Assembly: GCF_020905335.1 (NCBI RefSeq)
Contig: NZ_JAJJMN010000001.1
Location: 2,232,001-2,296,000, forward strand
DNA from: Flavobacterium lipolyticum
GTDB lineage: Bacteria; Bacteroidota; Bacteroidia; Flavobacteriales; Flavobacteriaceae
DNA: 64,000 nucleotides
Reading direction: 5' to 3'
This document shows, in pieces, positions 1 through 6,781 of the stretch (position 1 is its first letter; every line of letters starts with the position of its first letter). The notes below the pieces were generated by a model. That model was not told where the DNA came from. It made no database searches and saw nothing but the letters and a program-made list of their open reading frames with translations. Made by a program: the position numbers and the translations under genes.

Positions 1-66
1 CATTACCAAAATCATAAGGAAGCCGAGAATTGTATAAATAATAATCTGGGCGTGCCACCAATATAA
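1..66 (+). CDS. C-terminal tail of an unidentified protein (cut by window start)
   Basis: From base 1 the plus strand reads 21 sense codons, ending ...ENCINNNLGVPPI, then TAA, and a strong hairpin follows at once, as expected for the end of a transcribed gene. The body of the gene lies outside the window, so no family can be named. The minus strand is also open here and reads like a hydrophobic segment, so the coding strand is not certain. Confidence 0.3.
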   Translation, partial: HYQNHKEAENCINNNLGVPPI

Positions 67-110
67 AAAGGGGCTGACTATTGCAATCGCTTAGTCGCCC
101 CTTTTTATAT
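61..110. terminator. Bidirectional intrinsic terminator hairpin
   Basis: The arms 61-80 and 92-110 are complementary over 19 bp with a single bulged T. The stem is A-rich on the left, has a GGGGC core and ends in a T-run on the right, so it can terminate transcription from either side. It overlaps the stop codon of the partial upstream reading frame. Confidence 0.7.
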
Positions 111-243
111 TGCTGTCGGGCTTTCGCTGCTACTTCGGTAGCTTAGCTCTATCCCTCACGCGAGACGGTTTTCAGTCTCAGTTTTCGGTCTAATTTTGTC
201 GTCCTGAGCGTAGTCGAAGGGCGACAATGTATAAAAGATTGTT

Positions 244-1404
244 TTATTCAATTTCAAAAATCGCCTGAATTTCTACAGCCGAATTAATCGGTAACGAAGC
301 AGCACCAATGGTCGCTCTGGCATGTTTTCCTTTTTCTCCAAAAACCAAAGCCGTTAAATTTGAAGCCGAATTCATAAGGGCTGCATGTTGCGTATATTCC
401 GGAATGGTATTAAAATATCCTGTTAACTGTACACATTGTTTTACTTTATTTAAATCTCCTCCGCAGGCTTCTTTTAGTACCGCAATTACATTTAGCATCG
501 TTTGATACGTAGCTTCTTTGGCCTGATCATCCGTAACCGTTGCGCCAACTTTACCGGGATTCAGAATCTTTCCGTCTTTTAAAGCCACCTGATTAATGTA
601 TACTTTATGATCTGAAATCGTAAACGGAACATAATTCCCAACCGGTTTAGGAGCTTCAGGAAGCGTAATGTTATTGTCTCTTAAGGTTTTGTTGATATCG
701 CTTTTAGCCTCAATCGAAGTTGTTTTTGCGGCTTTAATCGTTTCAGTATTTTTCAAACCGAAGGCTGCTCTCGCCAAAGCTTTTCCTTGTTCTTTGGCCA
801 AATTCAATTCGCCTGCAGAAGGTCTCGTTCCGACAGATCCTGCCAATGAAGTAGCTCCAAACGGAGTATTTCCCTGAGGAATCGTTTTATCTAAAGTTGC
901 TGTTCCCATGATTCCCGTAGGTACGATTACCATTCCATGTGAGGCTAGGATGTTCCAGAACGATAAAATCGCAGCCTCTTTTCCGGCTCCCGATCCTGCC
1001 GACATAAACACAGTAGTTGGTTTTCCTTCCAGAGCTCTTGAAGTCCAAAGCGGAATACTCTGGCCGAAGAAGTAACTCATATCGGCACTAATATTTGCAA
1101 AGTGAACAGGACTTCCAAATGCGATTCCGTCATAATTGGCCAATTCGTCGATAGTTGCAATGGGTAATTTTTCTACATCAGCATTCAGTTTTTCTTTTGA
1201 ATTGATCGAAGGAATACGTTTTATGATTGCTTTTGCATTGGGATATTCCTGAATTCCTTCGGCAATAGATTTGGCCATTTTATAAGTTCCGCCGTTTTGA
1301 GAATAGATCAAAACCAGCACATTGGTTTCAGCTGATTTTACTTGCGCATTTGAACCAAAACCTATAAAAAGAGCTGTTAATAATAGCAGTAGTTGCTTTT
1401 TCAT
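244..1404 (-). CDS. Secreted WrbA-like flavodoxin fused to a RidA/YjgF domain
   Basis: The start at 1404 gives an N-terminus with a clear signal peptide (MKKQLLLLLTALFIGFGSNAQ), so it is preferred over the upstream ATG at 1443. Residues about 25-210 form a flavodoxin/NAD(P)H:quinone oxidoreductase domain of WrbA type: an FMN phosphate loop near YSQNGGTYKMA, then GSPVHFANIS and STAGSGAG-like MSAGSGAGKEAA segments. Residues about 255-386 resemble the RidA/YjgF/UK114 family, with the family-like ending RATIGAASLPINSAVEIQA. WrbA proteins are normally cytoplasmic and RidA proteins are stand-alone trimers, so a secreted fusion of the two is unusual. The RidA half may be structural or may act on reactive imines; its substrate is unknown. 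The gene appears to be a single transcription unit. Confidence 0.85.
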   Translation of the reverse strand: MKKQLLLLLTALFIGFGSNAQVKSAETNVLVLIYSQNGGTYKMAKSIAEGIQEYPNAKAIIKRIPSINSKEKLNADVEKLPIATIDELANYDGIAFGSPVHFANISADMSYFFGQSIPLWTSRALEGKPTTVFMSAGSGAGKEAAILSFWNILASHGMVIVPTGIMGTATLDKTIPQGNTPFGATSLAGSVGTRPSAGELNLAKEQGKALARAAFGLKNTETIKAAKTTSIEAKSDINKTLRDNNITLPEAPKPVGNYVPFTISDHKVYINQVALKDGKILNPGKVGATVTDDQAKEATYQTMLNVIAVLKEACGGDLNKVKQCVQLTGYFNTIPEYTQHAALMNSASNLTALVFGEKGKHARATIGAASLPINSAVEIQAIFEIE

Positions 1405-1616
1405 GAGGGGTAATTTTAAATAATTTGTAATGGATAATCTCAATTAAGAAATTTGTTCTATTTTGACAACCAAGTTTCTCTTTTGGGAGTGCAAAATTAC
1501 TTCTTACAATATCAAAAAGCGTTATTATTATCTTAATTAAGGTTTTTGGGTATAATTTATTTTAGGTCCCATCAGGACGAATATATTTATAAAAAAAATC
1601 AAGAATAATATATTTA

Positions 1617-1783
1617 GAGCTCCGGAGGAGCAATAAATTTATAGGAAATTAAAAATGCACATCAACAGAACCCCATCGGGGTGACCTATCAAATTGTGCT
1701 AAAATTATATGTCGCTCCGCTGGAGCTGGATTAGAACAACGCATACTCAAATTAGTCTATAGATATATCGCTCCGTCGGAGCT
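1617..1783. repeat. Cluster of short GCTCCG-N-GGAGC palindromes
   Basis: This lies in the 749-bp gene-free stretch 1405-2153. Three short palindromes with GCTCC/GGAGC arms occur at about 1619-1631, 1714-1726 and 1770-1782. A CCCC-ATC-GGGG hairpin at 1671-1681 sits between them. They look like dispersed REP-type elements. The rest of the stretch (about 1790-2150) holds low-complexity phrases rich in AATCTGC and one long hairpin, with no convincing reading frame. Confidence 0.6.
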
Positions 1784-1851
1784 TTAGATTAAAAAGAATA
1801 GAAAAAAATCTGCGTTATCTGCAAACCCGAACGATAACGAATCGACGAAGC

Positions 1852-1888
1852 AATTCACGAATTATTATAAAGCAATAATTCGTGAATT
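1852..1888. repeat. AATTCACGAATT inverted-repeat hairpin
   Basis: The arms 1852-1866 and 1874-1888 are perfectly complementary over 15 bp around a 7-base loop. The same AATTCGTGAATT word, usually followed by CGTGGC, recurs at 61957-62023 and 62933-62993, so this is one member of a dispersed family rather than a terminator of one gene. Confidence 0.6.
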
Positions 1889-2153
1889 CGTGGCGGAATT
1901 TTTTATTCACCTTTTCTAAAGAAATAAATTCTATGTTTCTATGTATTCAAAAAAGGCACAGAAAAATCTGCTCAATCTGCTGAATCTGCGAGAAAAAAGT
2001 AAACACATTTCTCTCAAATAGCTGTGTGTTCAGAAAAATAAAAGCACAGAAAAAATCTGCTTAATCTGCGAGAAACAAAAAAAAGTAATCATTCTAATCT
2101 GTGAAATCTGTGGCAAAAAAAAATTAACTTCGAGCAAACAAATCGCCTTACTT

Positions 2154-2810
2154 ATGAAAAAAGCAATTCTGTACGGAGCAAGCGGGCTAGTAGGTTCCTA
2201 TATTCTCGACAATTTATTAAACAACAATAACTACGAACAAGTAATAATTGTAGTAAGGAAGGATCTAAATATCCAGCATCCCAAATTAAAAACACTGATA
2301 GGTGATTTTAACTCCTTATCCAAAGTGGTGAAGGACATTCAAGCCGATGAAGTTTTTATCGCTCTGGGTACTACACAGAAGAAAACACCAGACAAAAAGT
2401 TATACTATCAAATCGATCACGATTACCCAATTTTGGCAACAAAACTGGCGAAAGAAAATGGAGCAAAAGCGGTTTTTTTGGTTTCGGCTCTTGGTGCCAA
2501 TGCGAAATCGTCGATATTTTACACCAAGTTAAAAGGAGAAACCGAAGAAGGGATCATCAGTCTGAATTTAGAACATACTTGTATCTTTCGTCCGTCGATG
2601 ATTTTAGGAGACCGAAAAGAAAGCCGACCGATGGAAAAAGTATTCATCGGAATATTCAAATGGATCAACCCAATATTTATGGGGAGCCTAAGTAAATACA
2701 AAGGAATAGAGGCTGAAGATATCGCCAAAGCAATGGTAAAAAGCGCAGAGCAATTGGATCAGAAAGTAAGAATAGTACACTGGGATGAAATGACGACTTT
2801 ACTAAAATAA
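2154..2810 (+). CDS. NAD(P)-binding atypical SDR (TIP30/HTATIP2-like)
   Basis: The 218-residue protein opens with a Rossmann strand and glycine motif (YGASGLVGSYILDNLL), followed by a second strand with VRK typical of NADP-binding atypical short-chain dehydrogenases. Length and layout fit the HTATIP2/NmrA-like oxidoreductases. YTKLKGETEEGI around residues 122-133 supplies the YxxxK pair. The substrate cannot be inferred. The gene stands alone, with a repeat-filled region upstream and its own terminator immediately after the stop codon. The start is the first ATG of the frame and is followed by a typical beta strand. Confidence 0.85.
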   Translation: MKKAILYGASGLVGSYILDNLLNNNNYEQVIIVVRKDLNIQHPKLKTLIGDFNSLSKVVKDIQADEVFIALGTTQKKTPDKKLYYQIDHDYPILATKLAKENGAKAVFLVSALGANAKSSIFYTKLKGETEEGIISLNLEHTCIFRPSMILGDRKESRPMEKVFIGIFKWINPIFMGSLSKYKGIEAEDIAKAMVKSAEQLDQKVRIVHWDEMTTLLK

Positions 2811-2848
2811 AAAAGGACCTTATCCGGATTAGAGATAAGGTCCTTTTT
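2810..2848. terminator. Intrinsic terminator between convergent genes
   Basis: A stem of about 14 bp (AAAAAGGACCTTATC at 2810-2824 against 2834-2847) overlaps the TAA of the SDR gene. It can serve both that gene and the convergent HPF gene ending at 2865. Confidence 0.85.
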
Positions 2849-2864
2849 ATGGATGGGATATAAA

Positions 2865-3179
2865 TTAATACGCTTTCATTTTTTCGAAAGTAGTAGTTAA
2901 AGATTTTTTTGCCTTCGCCAATGCACCAATAAAAGCTTTTTCAAGCGTATCGGCATGGTCTGTAACGGTTACTGGTTGTAATTTTGCAGTACGAACTTCA
3001 ATCACACATTTTTTGTCGTGCAGACTAAATTTCTCCCCGTTTTCGTCTCCAAAATGAACTTCAACGCGGGTAATTTTATCTTCAAAACGCTTCAAGCCTT
3101 TTTCTAATTCACCAGAGAAATAAGCTTCTAATCTTTCGTGTCCTTCGATGTTCTTGTCGGTATTGATCTGAATTTTCAT
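2865..3179 (-). CDS. hpf: Ribosome hibernation promoting factor (short HPF/RaiA family)
   Basis: At 104 residues this is the short S30AE family form, with the usual beta-alpha-beta-beta-beta-alpha order: MKIQINTDKNIEGHERLEAY, then RFEDKITRVEVHFGDENG, then CVIEVRTAKLQPVTVTDH, then a basic C-terminal helix (KAKKSLTTTFEKMK). Members bind the 30S decoding region and inactivate ribosomes in stationary phase or stress. A well-formed promoter (TTG-N20-TAGCTTTG) lies about 30-60 bases upstream. The gene is monocistronic and shares a terminator with the convergent SDR gene. Confidence 0.92.
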   Translation of the reverse strand: MKIQINTDKNIEGHERLEAYFSGELEKGLKRFEDKITRVEVHFGDENGEKFSLHDKKCVIEVRTAKLQPVTVTDHADTLEKAFIGALAKAKKSLTTTFEKMKAY

Positions 3180-3207
3180 AATTGGTTTGTATTTAATGAT
3201 TGTCTCT

Positions 3208-3238
3208 CAAAGCTATCTTTTTTTAGACAAAAACACAA
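3208..3238 (-). promoter_or_regulatory. Bacteroidota-type promoter of hpf
   Basis: On the minus strand a TTG (3236-3238) is followed after 20 bases by TAGCTTTG (3208-3215), which fits TAnnTTTG exactly. It lies 29 bases ahead of the hpf start codon. Confidence 0.7.
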
Positions 3239-3364
3239 ATAGGTTAATAAAACATTAAGAAATAAATTATGCTTTTTTTACGCCCGTTTTGTCATTCCGA
3301 AGAATGAGGAATCACACCAGAAACTCCTTCGGGTTTGTCATTTCGATCGAAGAGAGAAATAACA

Positions 3365-3590
3365 CCTAGTATCAGGCTGAGCGACATGCAGAGTGTCACA
3401 CCCAGTGTCAGGCTGAGCGAAGTCGAAGCAAATCACACGCCCAGTGTCAGGCTGAGCGCCATGCAGAGTGTCACATTGAGTGTCACATTGAGTGTCAGGC
3501 TGAGCGAAGTCGAAACAAATCACACGCCTAGCACCAGGCTGATCGGCATGCAGAGTGTCACATTGAGTGTCAGGCTGAGCGAAGTCGAAG
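3365..3590. repeat. Array of CAGGCTGAGCG repeats in two alternating forms
   Basis: About six units share AGTGTCAGGCTGAGCG. They alternate between endings in AAGTCGAAG and endings in CATGCAGAGTGTCACA, separated by CAAATCACACGCC or CATTG spacers. Related single copies lie at about 205-225 and, remarkably, inside a coding gene near 44537-44665. A frame is open through the array but consists only of translated repeat, so no gene is called. The whole gene-free stretch 3180-3797 consists of the hpf promoter, this array and the leader of the next gene. Confidence 0.8.
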
Positions 3591-3657
3591 CCCCGGTCAT
3601 TAAGTTAAAAACTAAGAAAACCCTCCATAACTTTTTCGATTTTCCTATCTTCGCAGT

Positions 3658-3801
3658 CCTAAAAGTAAAGATTATGAACTCAGAAAAATTTCTTGCCCGT
3701 GTGGTACGGTGGCGGTATTGGAAACAACTGCAACGCTATCTTTACAGCGTAGGACACCTAAGTCATGCGGGTTTTATATTCCCTAAAAGTAAAGATTATG
3801 A
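3658..3801 (+). repeat. 20-bp direct repeat carrying a start codon, 124 bp apart
   Basis: CCTAAAAGTAAAGATTATGA occurs exactly at 3658-3677 and 3782-3801. The second copy contains the start of the 77-residue gene. The first contains an ATG (3674) that opens a 56-codon frame overlapping that gene. The arrangement looks like duplication of the leader and start. A promoter-like TATCTTCG lies just upstream at about 3645-3652. Confidence 0.75.
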
Positions 3802-4031
3802 GTACAAACACCTTCACCAAAGAAACCGAATTGAGGTTGGCTGATTTTTTCAGCAATTCGATCGATCCTGAAACAATGGCTAAAACCATTCGTCAGGTAA
3901 ACTATGCGCTTGCTTTAAGCGTAATGCAGGAACACGAATCCCTTCAATCCGAGAAAACAAACCTCCAAAATGGATTTTACTGGCTCAATCAATTAGCCGA
4001 AATTTTAAATCCTTATCTGGATGTTGAATAA
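3798..4031 (+). CDS. 77-residue small protein of unknown function (paralogue of 20203-20436)
   Basis: I do not recognise a named family. The acidic, helical protein has conserved blocks RLADFF, IRQVNYALALS, FYWLNQLAEIL and a terminal PYLDVE. The gene at 20203-20436 encodes a protein of exactly the same length; my ungapped count gives 41 of 77 identical positions, concentrated in those blocks. The start at 3798 is chosen because the paralogue starts at the equivalent residue and because it lies in the direct repeat. The gene has its own terminator and sits at the edge of the methyltransferase/DUF262 cassette, though no functional link is shown. Confidence 0.75.
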   Translation: MSTNTFTKETELRLADFFSNSIDPETMAKTIRQVNYALALSVMQEHESLQSEKTNLQNGFYWLNQLAEILNPYLDVE

Positions 4032-4036
4032 ACTTG

Positions 4037-4062
4037 AAAAGCCACTGTGAAGTGGCTTTTTT
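4037..4062 (+). terminator. Intrinsic terminator after the 77-residue gene
   Basis: AAAAGCCACT (4037-4046) pairs perfectly with AGTGGCTTTT (4051-4060) across a GTGA loop and a T-run follows, six bases after the stop codon. Confidence 0.85.
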
Positions 4063-4126
4063 ATTTCCGTTCAGTTTTGTCATTTCGAAGAATGAGAAAT
4101 CTTCGCAAGTGGCTTCGCAACAATTG

Positions 4127-4438
4127 TCAAACTTGTCTTTCTGCAATTGCTTTTTGAATTTCAATAATACAGGAATCCAAATTCTTTTTGATGTCATTAC
4201 TCCAAAAACGAAAAACCTTCCAGTTTTGGGCTTCTAAATGTGTATTGACTTCAGCATCTCTCTGAATATTCCGTTCAATTTTTTTAATCCAGAATTCGCT
4301 ATTTGTTTTGATACGATTTCTGTCAATATCCCAGTTTTTACCGTGAAAAAATTCTCCATCAACAAATATGACTAATTTGATTTTCTTGAAGATAAAATCA
4401 GGTCTTCCAAATACAGTTTTATTATTTCTGTGATAACG
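4127..4438 (-). pseudogene. vsr: 5'-truncated very-short-patch-repair endonuclease (vsr remnant)
   Basis: The minus strand encodes 103 residues with the core of Vsr: RYHRNNKTVFGRPDFIF, KLVIFVDGEFFHG, FWIKKIERNIQRD, and NWKVFRFWSNDIKKN, ending in TGA at 4127-4129. Vsr nicks T:G mismatches that arise by deamination of 5-methylcytosine and is usually paired with a Dcm-type methylase, which is present at 6782-8428. The roughly 40 N-terminal residues of the family are missing. An in-frame TAA (4439-4441) sits directly before the first recognisable residue and no start codon follows, so the copy appears inactive. It is the distal member of the minus-strand cassette. Confidence 0.7.
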
Positions 4439-4575
4439 TTATACTAAAGACTATAAAGCTTTTGTCAAACGAACTTCGTCATTTGTGTTGGTGCTGTGTG
4501 TAGCACTCATTAGTTTGGAACGTTGTTAAGGAGTAAGGAGCCCCATAATCCGTAGTTAAAATATTAAATTTATTA

Positions 4576-6114
4576 TTATGCTTTCGTAATTAAATTAGGA
4601 TTGTCTTCATAATTATACCTTGATACGTTTAATATATAGATAGTTTTTTCAATGTTTAATAAAGCTAATTCCTCTTTTTCACTTACAAAAGATTTTAAGT
4701 CACTGAACCATATTCTAAAATCCCCCCTTCCATTTGAGCGGTATAATGAGATTTCAGTTTTAATTTTATCTGTATCAGTAATAAAATAACCTTCTAGTTT
4801 TTTTTTGTGATCTGGCCCAGATTCTTGAGTTTCATAATTATGAAGGTCATTTGTTTTTAAAAATTCTCTAACTCCAGATACAGCATCCATTATACTTTTT
4901 TTTAGGCCTGTTTCTGTTGGAATAAGAATAGAAAAGTCAATATTATGATTGGCTAACATTTCCAGATTTTTATTTTCAATTTCAATTTCAATTTCAATTT
5001 CGGCTTTAGCTTCGCCTTCGGCTTTAGCTGTAGATTCTGTTATTAAATCTCTTATTACTTTTGCGCGATGTTCTCTTGCAGCCAATTCATGGCTTCCTTG
5101 TCTTGCGAATTCGAAATACTTTCTTTCCTCGTCAGAGATCATGCTTATGTCTTCATCAGTAAAATATACATCAACTTTTTTTTCTAATTCTAATAGTTTT
5201 GATTCTAAAATATCCAAATCTATAAGATTTTCATCTACTTTGCTAAATTCAATTATTAGAGTAAATAGATTTGCTTTGTTAAACCAATAACTACTTGATG
5301 AAAGTTTAAGGCTGTCAATTAAATGAATAGATTTAATTACTTTGTCTAAAATGGATTGATGAACATCAAAACTTCCATTATATTTTTCTAAGTAATGATT
5401 AATCCTAGTGCTTCTTCCAAAGTATTTGCCTTCTAAAATTGTTGATGTTAGTAACATTATATATTGTATGTCAAACATTCTTCTTACATCATTATCGCTA
5501 AATATTTTTTTATCCTCGAAAAAAGAATTAAGTTTTGTTTTGGTATTACTATCTAAAATAACATCTGTAATTTCTTCTGAAGGTTCAAAATCTTTATAAA
5601 CAATCTGCTTGCAAAATATTGAAAATTCACCGTCGCCAAATTGTGCATTAAGAATTTCATTTGAGTTTAGCGAATAATCAGTACTATTAATTCTTTTAAA
5701 TACCTCTTTAATATTATCTATACCGATGTCCTTTAAGTCTTTTACGGTTACAGAATAATTTAGAAAATCTTTTTTATCATCTATGCTTAATTCATCAAAA
5801 GGAGTTACTTGATTCTGGTTAGCAAAGTCTCCAGAGCCTTTTATATAATCTACAATTGTAGTTAATCTTTGTTGTCCATCTACAACAATTTCTTTAGCTT
5901 GTAGGGTTACGACATCTACTTCAGAACTAGCAATGTAAACCTCTGGAAAAGGAAAGTTTAATAAAATGGTTTTGATAAAAGCATATTTATGTTGTTTTTT
6001 CCAAACTAATTTTCTTTGAAAATCGGGACCTGTTATTAGTGCTCCAGAAGTTATTTTATTAAACACATCAATCAGTTTCATGCTGTTTGACGTTATACTT
6101 GCTTTTAATTTCAT
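4576..6114 (-). CDS. DUF262 (GmrSD-N/ParB-like) protein with extra C-terminal domain
   Basis: Residues about 10-165 hold the DUF262 signature: GPDFQRKLVW, then IVVDGQQRLTTI with the DGQQR motif, then FKRINSTDYSLNSNEILNAQ. In characterised proteins such as GmrS and the SspE/BrxU relatives this domain is a nucleotide-dependent or nuclease-coupled module in DNA restriction. A helical middle is followed by a charged linker with an EIEIEIE run encoded by tandem hexamers. The final roughly 85 residues, with ISLYRSNGRGDFRIWFSDL, resemble B3/EcoRII-N-like DNA-recognition domains; that match is from memory. No HNH motif is visible. It lies 11 bp downstream of the nucleotidyltransferase-like gene, in one operon with the methyltransferase. 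Role in defence is inferred. Confidence 0.8.
   Translation of the reverse strand: MKLKASITSNSMKLIDVFNKITSGALITGPDFQRKLVWKKQHKYAFIKTILLNFPFPEVYIASSEVDVVTLQAKEIVVDGQQRLTTIVDYIKGSGDFANQNQVTPFDELSIDDKKDFLNYSVTVKDLKDIGIDNIKEVFKRINSTDYSLNSNEILNAQFGDGEFSIFCKQIVYKDFEPSEEITDVILDSNTKTKLNSFFEDKKIFSDNDVRRMFDIQYIMLLTSTILEGKYFGRSTRINHYLEKYNGSFDVHQSILDKVIKSIHLIDSLKLSSSSYWFNKANLFTLIIEFSKVDENLIDLDILESKLLELEKKVDVYFTDEDISMISDEERKYFEFARQGSHELAAREHRAKVIRDLITESTAKAEGEAKAEIEIEIEIENKNLEMLANHNIDFSILIPTETGLKKSIMDAVSGVREFLKTNDLHNYETQESGPDHKKKLEGYFITDTDKIKTEISLYRSNGRGDFRIWFSDLKSFVSEKEELALLNIEKTIYILNVSRYNYEDNPNLITKA
4975..4998. repeat. Tandem TTCAAT hexamers inside the DUF262 gene
   Basis: Four exact TTCAAT units encode alternating Glu-Ile on the minus strand, in the linker between the N- and C-terminal domains. 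Changes in unit number would add or remove two residues without breaking the frame. Confidence 0.8.
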
Positions 6115-6125
6115 GTTTGTGGTAT

Positions 6126-6734
6126 TTAGCTAATTAGGTTAACTTGTATCTTTTTGATGTTTTCTTGATGGTATGTTTCGAAAAAATGCCAAGACTTATA
6201 GATCTCTAGATTTACTTCTCGGCCATAATTCATTTTGTATTTTTCCTGAACTTGTAAAACTCCTTTTGTTAATGGAAACTCAATTGGCAGAAATCTTATG
6301 GCTAATTTTCCTTTTAAAACATATTTGGCGAAGCTATTTCTGTCTGCCCATAAATTATCTGTGTCATAATGATTAGTGTGATCATATAGATTTTTTATTT
6401 CTGAATCAAATAAGTGAGAAGAAATAATTGCTACATCAAGATCAGATTTTTTTCCTTTTTTTGAATAATTAAAATTGTGATCAAATTCTTTAAATAAATA
6501 TAGCCCAGTATTAGAGTTATCAGGTTTTAAGCTAAATCCTAGTTTTCCAGATCCTACAATTACAATATCACGTATATGTACATTAAGTATATTAGCAATG
6601 TCCTTTTTGAAATTAAATTCTTCACCTATTGCTATTTCATTAAAAAAATAAGAAGTATCTTCTATAAGACACTTTTGAACAACAATATCACACTTATTAT
6701 TTATACAGTGGTTTTTGAAATCATCTACGATCAT
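6126..6734 (-). CDS. Nucleotidyltransferase-fold protein in defence-like cassette
   Basis: The 202-residue protein has features of the Pol-beta nucleotidyltransferase superfamily: IVIVGSGKLGF, a hydrophobic strand with the Gly-Ser helix cap, and KSDLDVAIIS with the paired acidic residues that would bind metal. The spacing between the two motifs is longer (about 35 residues) than in minimal MNT toxins. The N-terminal 45 residues are probably an alpha-helical extension. It lies 11 bp from the DUF262 gene and 47 bp from the methyltransferase on the same strand, so co-transcription is likely. Its substrate (tRNA, protein or small molecule) cannot be told. I do not recognise a named family. Confidence 0.65.
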   Translation of the reverse strand: MIVDDFKNHCINNKCDIVVQKCLIEDTSYFFNEIAIGEEFNFKKDIANILNVHIRDIVIVGSGKLGFSLKPDNSNTGLYLFKEFDHNFNYSKKGKKSDLDVAIISSHLFDSEIKNLYDHTNHYDTDNLWADRNSFAKYVLKGKLAIRFLPIEFPLTKGVLQVQEKYKMNYGREVNLEIYKSWHFFETYHQENIKKIQVNLIS

Positions 6735-6781
6735 TATTGTATTGTTTTTAGAATCAAAGCAATTTATTAAATATTCTTTAT

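Noticed and set aside
3335..3844. Open frame of 169 codons through the CAGGCTGAGCG array
   Set aside because: Its first two thirds are translated repeat units (SVRLSEVEA-type), and its end overlaps the 77-residue gene in another frame.
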